Position numbers and translations under genes: made by a program
Origin: an uncultured Holophagales bacterium
GTDB lineage: Bacteria; Acidobacteriota; Thermoanaerobaculia; UBA5066
DNA: 15,660 bases
Assembly: GCA_937927565.1 (NCBI GenBank)
Contig: CALBDV010000051.1
Span: 1-15,660 of the forward strand
Reading direction: 5' to 3'
Shown: positions 13,808 through 15,660 of the stretch, piece by piece
Numbering within the stretch: the stretch's first letter is position 1
Layout: every line of letters begins with the position of its first letter
Notes under the pieces: model-generated
What the model saw: the letters and a program-made list of their open reading frames with translations, nothing else
The model's database searches: none
Told to the model about the DNA's origin: nothing

Positions 13808-14767
13808 TCAGACGATCCGGCTCGCGGCGCGCTCGAGACGGTCCATGACCGCCCGCAGCAGCCCGCGCCGGGGGAGGGCATAGGCGAGGAGAACGCTCCC
13901 GCGGCGCTCGGTCCGGAGGGCGTCGAAGAGGTCGTGCGCGATCTCCACGGGAGTTCCTCCGAGCTTCACCGGGCGTCGTCGCGGGAAGAGCGGAGCGTCG
14001 GCGTCGGCGCAGAGGAGGAGCGCTCTCGGGTCGGCCGCGAGCGCCTCTCGCAGGGCCGCCGCGCGCGAGCGTCGGTAGAGGACGAGCGGCCGTGCGGGGG
14101 CGTAGTGGCGGTGTCTCATCCCGGGGCTCTCCGCCCGGGCCCGGGCCTTCGTCGCGACGACGAGGTCGGGAAGGACCTTCCGCAGCTCTTCTACAGGGAT
14201 TGCCCCGAGCCGGAGGATGCGCGGCGGATCGCCGAGGGCGACGACGGTCGATTCGAGGCCGTGGCGGGCGGACCCGCCGTCGAGGACGAGGAGACCGGGA
14301 AAGTCGGCGGCGACGTGGGCGGCGCGCGTCGGGCTCGGACGGCCCGAGCGGTTCGCGCTCGGCGCGGCGATCGGCACGCCGGCCGCCTCGATGAGGGCGA
14401 GGGCGACCGGGTGGTCGGGGACGCGGACGGCGACGGTCGGGAGTCCCGCCGTCACGATGTCGGGGACGATCCGGCGCTTCGGCAGAACGATCGTCAGCGG
14501 CCCCGGCCAGAAGCGCGCCGCGAGCGCCCGGGCCTCCCGCGGAAGCGCCTTCACGAGCCTTCGAACCATCGGGAGGCCGGTGACGTGGACGATGAGCGGG
14601 TTGTCGTCGGGGCGCCCTTTCGCCTCGAAGATCCTCCGCACCGCCTCCGGATCGAGGGCGTTGGCCCCGAGGCCGTAGACCGTCTCCGTCGGAAAGGCGA
14701 CCGGCTCGCCCCGCTTCAGGGCGGTGGCAGCGCGACGGAGCGCGGCGGGCGTGGGAGGGAGGAGCAC
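13808..14767 (-). CDS. tsaC: L-threonylcarbamoyladenylate synthase (Sua5/YrdC type)
   Basis: The product has 319 residues from a GTG start at 14767. The YrdC domain shows VAFPTETVYGLGANA (23-37), KGRPDDNPLIVHV (50-62), FWPGPLTIVLP (86-96), VAVRVPDHP (112-120), PIAAPSANRSGRPSPT (132-147) and LESTVV (171-176). The linker SPGMRHRHYAP (214-224) and a smaller C-terminal Sua5 domain follow, so this is the long Sua5 form rather than the short TsaC form. It makes threonylcarbamoyl-AMP from threonine, bicarbonate and ATP for the t6A37 modification of ANN-reading tRNAs. It is convergent with the phosphatase gene (43-bp gap, no good terminator) and divergent from the hotdog gene (101-bp gap). No clear Shine-Dalgarno precedes the GTG. 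The other t6A genes are not in the window. Confidence 0.95.
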   Translation of the reverse strand: MLLPPTPAALRRAATALKRGEPVAFPTETVYGLGANALDPEAVRRIFEAKGRPDDNPLIVHVTGLPMVRRLVKALPREARALAARFWPGPLTIVLPKRRIVPDIVTAGLPTVAVRVPDHPVALALIEAAGVPIAAPSANRSGRPSPTRAAHVAADFPGLLVLDGGSARHGLESTVVALGDPPRILRLGAIPVEELRKVLPDLVVATKARARAESPGMRHRHYAPARPLVLYRRSRAAALREALAADPRALLLCADADAPLFPRRRPVKLGGTPVEIAHDLFDALRTERRGSVLLAYALPRRGLLRAVMDRLERAASRIV

Positions 14768-14778
14768 GGTGGGCGCGG

Positions 14779-14784
14779 AGTCTA
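14779..14784 (-). promoter_or_regulatory. Possible -10 element of the Sua5-type gene
   Basis: On the minus strand TAGACT (four of six bases of the -10 consensus) lies 11 nt before the GTG start. No good -35 is visible 16-18 bp further upstream. If real, the 5' leader would be only about 4 nt, which fits the lack of a Shine-Dalgarno. Confidence 0.22.
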
Positions 14785-14868
14785 TGCGGGTTCGTGCAGA
14801 ATGCCGCAGCGCAGCCGGGAAGCGGCGGCGCGGGTAGAGACGGGGAGACGAGAAGGCGAGGAGACGAG

Positions 14869-15375
14869 ATGACGAAGAAGGCGACGTCGCCGGGACGCGC
14901 GATCCGCGACGCGTGGAGCCGTTTCCAGAAGCTCCCTGCCGGAGACCGGCTCTTCAGCTGGGCGCTCGGCCGGATGGTTCCCTATTCCGGCTCCATCGGG
15001 GCCATCGTCCGCGAGCTCTCTCCCGGGCACGCGCGGGTCGAGCTGCGCGATGGGCGGAAGGTGAGGAACCACCTCGATTCCATCCACGCCGTGGCCCTCA
15101 TGAATCTCGCCGAGCTCTCCACCGGCCTCGCCCTCAACACCGGTCTTCCTGACGACGCCCGCGCGATCCTGACCCGTCTGACGATCGAATACGGCAGGAA
15201 GGCGCGTGGCACGCTCACCTCGGAGTGCTCGATCGAGCCGCCGAAGACGAACGAGAGGCGCGAGGTGGAGGTGGAGGCGGTCGTCCGCAACGCTGCGGGC
15301 GACGTCGTGGCGAAGGCGGCGGCGCGGTGGCTCGTCGGCCCGGCGAGCCCCACGAGACCCACAGAGGCGAAGTGA
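14869..15375 (+). CDS. DUF4442 hotdog-fold protein, probable acyl-CoA thioesterase
   Basis: The product has 168 residues. AGGAG (14859-14863), 5 nt before ATG 14869, fixes the start; the open frame extends back to 14794 but has no such site there. The sequence shows the single hotdog domain of DUF4442/PaaI-like proteins: the N-terminal helix region with PYSGSIGAIV (38-47), then VRNHLDSIHAVALMNLAELSTGLALN (65-90), whose NH...IHAVAL.NLAEL block is the family signature of the central hotdog helix, and three later beta-strands ending near Leu155. Relatives hydrolyse acyl-CoA thioesters as oligomers, but this subgroup's substrate is not known. Its TGA overlaps the GTG of the next gene by 4 bp, so the two are translationally coupled. 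Confidence 0.82.
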   Translation: MTKKATSPGRAIRDAWSRFQKLPAGDRLFSWALGRMVPYSGSIGAIVRELSPGHARVELRDGRKVRNHLDSIHAVALMNLAELSTGLALNTGLPDDARAILTRLTIEYGRKARGTLTSECSIEPPKTNERREVEVEAVVRNAAGDVVAKAAARWLVGPASPTRPTEAK

Positions 15376-15660
15376 GCCCGAACCGCTTCCTGGCCCACGC
15401 CGGCATCGAGATTCCCGTCGTCTGCGGGGCGATGTACCCCTGCTCGAATCCCGAGCTCGTCGCCGCCGTCTCCGAGGCGGGAGGGATCGGCATCGTCCAG
15501 CCGCTCACTCTCGTCTACTCCTGCAAGTACGAGTTCCGAAAGGGGCTCGAGAGGATCCGCAGCCTCACGAAGAAGCCCATCGGCCTGAACGTCCTCACCG
15601 AGAAGTCCCTCTCGCGCGTCTACCAGAGGCGGATGGAGGGGTACATCGACGTCGCCCTGG
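15372..15660 (+). CDS. Nitronate monooxygenase / 2-nitropropane dioxygenase-like flavoprotein (5' part)
   Basis: It begins at GTG 15372, overlapping the previous stop as GTGA, and is open to the end of the window (96 codons visible). The text IPVVCGAMYPCSNPELVAAV (residues 14-33), then SEAGGIGIVQP (34-44) and TKKPIGLNVLTEKS (68-81) match the N-terminal strands of the FMN-binding TIM barrel of NPD-type enzymes. These oxidise alkyl nitronates; some relatives are enoyl-ACP reductases of the FabK type, so the true reaction may differ. The rest of the gene, including the catalytic His region, lies outside the window. Coupling to a hotdog protein hints at acyl-CoA or fatty-acid metabolism, which is only an inference. 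Confidence 0.85.
   Translation, partial: MSPNRFLAHAGIEIPVVCGAMYPCSNPELVAAVSEAGGIGIVQPLTLVYSCKYEFRKGLERIRSLTKKPIGLNVLTEKSLSRVYQRRMEGYIDVAL

Noticed and set aside
11062..13881. A minus-strand open frame of over 900 codons across the cDPG synthase and phosphatase genes
   Set aside because: It runs through two well-supported plus-strand genes and a strong terminator, and has the low-complexity composition of an antisense GC-rich shadow frame.
1..15660. CRISPR arrays, tRNA genes, insertion sequences, attachment sites, toxin-antitoxin or phage-defence genes
   Set aside because: I found no regularly spaced identical repeats, tRNA-like cloverleaf, transposase or integrase motifs, or defence domains. 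The only periodic repeats are the coding propeller blades.

Overview
The window is very GC-rich, densely coded bacterial DNA with G/C-biased third codon positions, several GTG starts and short intergenic gaps. Several features together suggest a Gram-negative, soil- or sediment-type lineage such as Acidobacteriota: a large outer-membrane beta-barrel resembling MtrB/PioB porins, a MacA-type periplasmic adaptor, and a giant two-component-regulator-propeller histidine kinase. This assignment is an inference; there is no rRNA or marker phylogeny here. All genes look chromosomal. No tRNA, rRNA, CRISPR array, insertion sequence or phage gene is visible.

Layout, left to right. (1) Positions 1-2063, plus strand: the last codons of an unknown upstream gene, then an MtrB/PioB-like porin closed by a strong intrinsic terminator. 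(2) Positions 2165-7707, minus strand: a tightly packed export operon, read right to left as periplasmic adaptor, ABC ATPase, permease 1 and permease 2, with junctions of +2, +1 and -8 bp. A family 2 glycosyltransferase-like gene follows after a 112-bp gap that holds a large potential hairpin. (3) Positions 7708-7893: a 186-bp divergent control region rich in direct and inverted repeats. (4) Positions 7894-11106, plus strand: a 1070-residue membrane sensor kinase with about 14 propeller blades and no receiver domain. (5) Positions 11182-12565, plus strand: a homologue of cyclic 2,3-diphosphoglycerate synthase with its own Shine-Dalgarno and terminator. (6) Positions 12631-13764, plus strand: a membrane-anchored SpoIIE/RsbU-type PP2C phosphatase. 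(7) Positions 13808-14767, minus strand: a Sua5-type threonylcarbamoyl-AMP synthase. (8) Positions 14869-15660, plus strand: a DUF4442 hotdog protein overlapping by 4 bp a nitronate-monooxygenase-like flavoprotein that runs off the end.

How the genes may work together. The porin would be the outer-membrane part of a multihaem electron conduit if the truncated upstream gene is a cytochrome, which cannot be seen here. The adaptor, ATPase and two permeases form a MacAB/Lol-like export machine with separate ATPase and permease chains; it would need an outer-membrane TolC-like partner from elsewhere. The propeller kinase is divergent from that operon across a repeat-rich control region, so a sensor-exporter relation is plausible but unproven, and no response regulator is encoded nearby. 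The two signalling genes (kinase and phosphatase) both lack a convincing Shine-Dalgarno and have -10-like hexamers about 6-7 nt before the ATG, hinting at leaderless transcripts. The remaining genes look like housekeeping or metabolic functions.

Nothing here is a clear, wholly new system. The best leads are the repeat array in the divergent region, the orphan propeller kinase beside an exporter, the archaeal-type cDPG synthase homologue in a bacterial setting, the cysteine-free MtrB-like porin and the structured gap before the glycosyltransferase gene.
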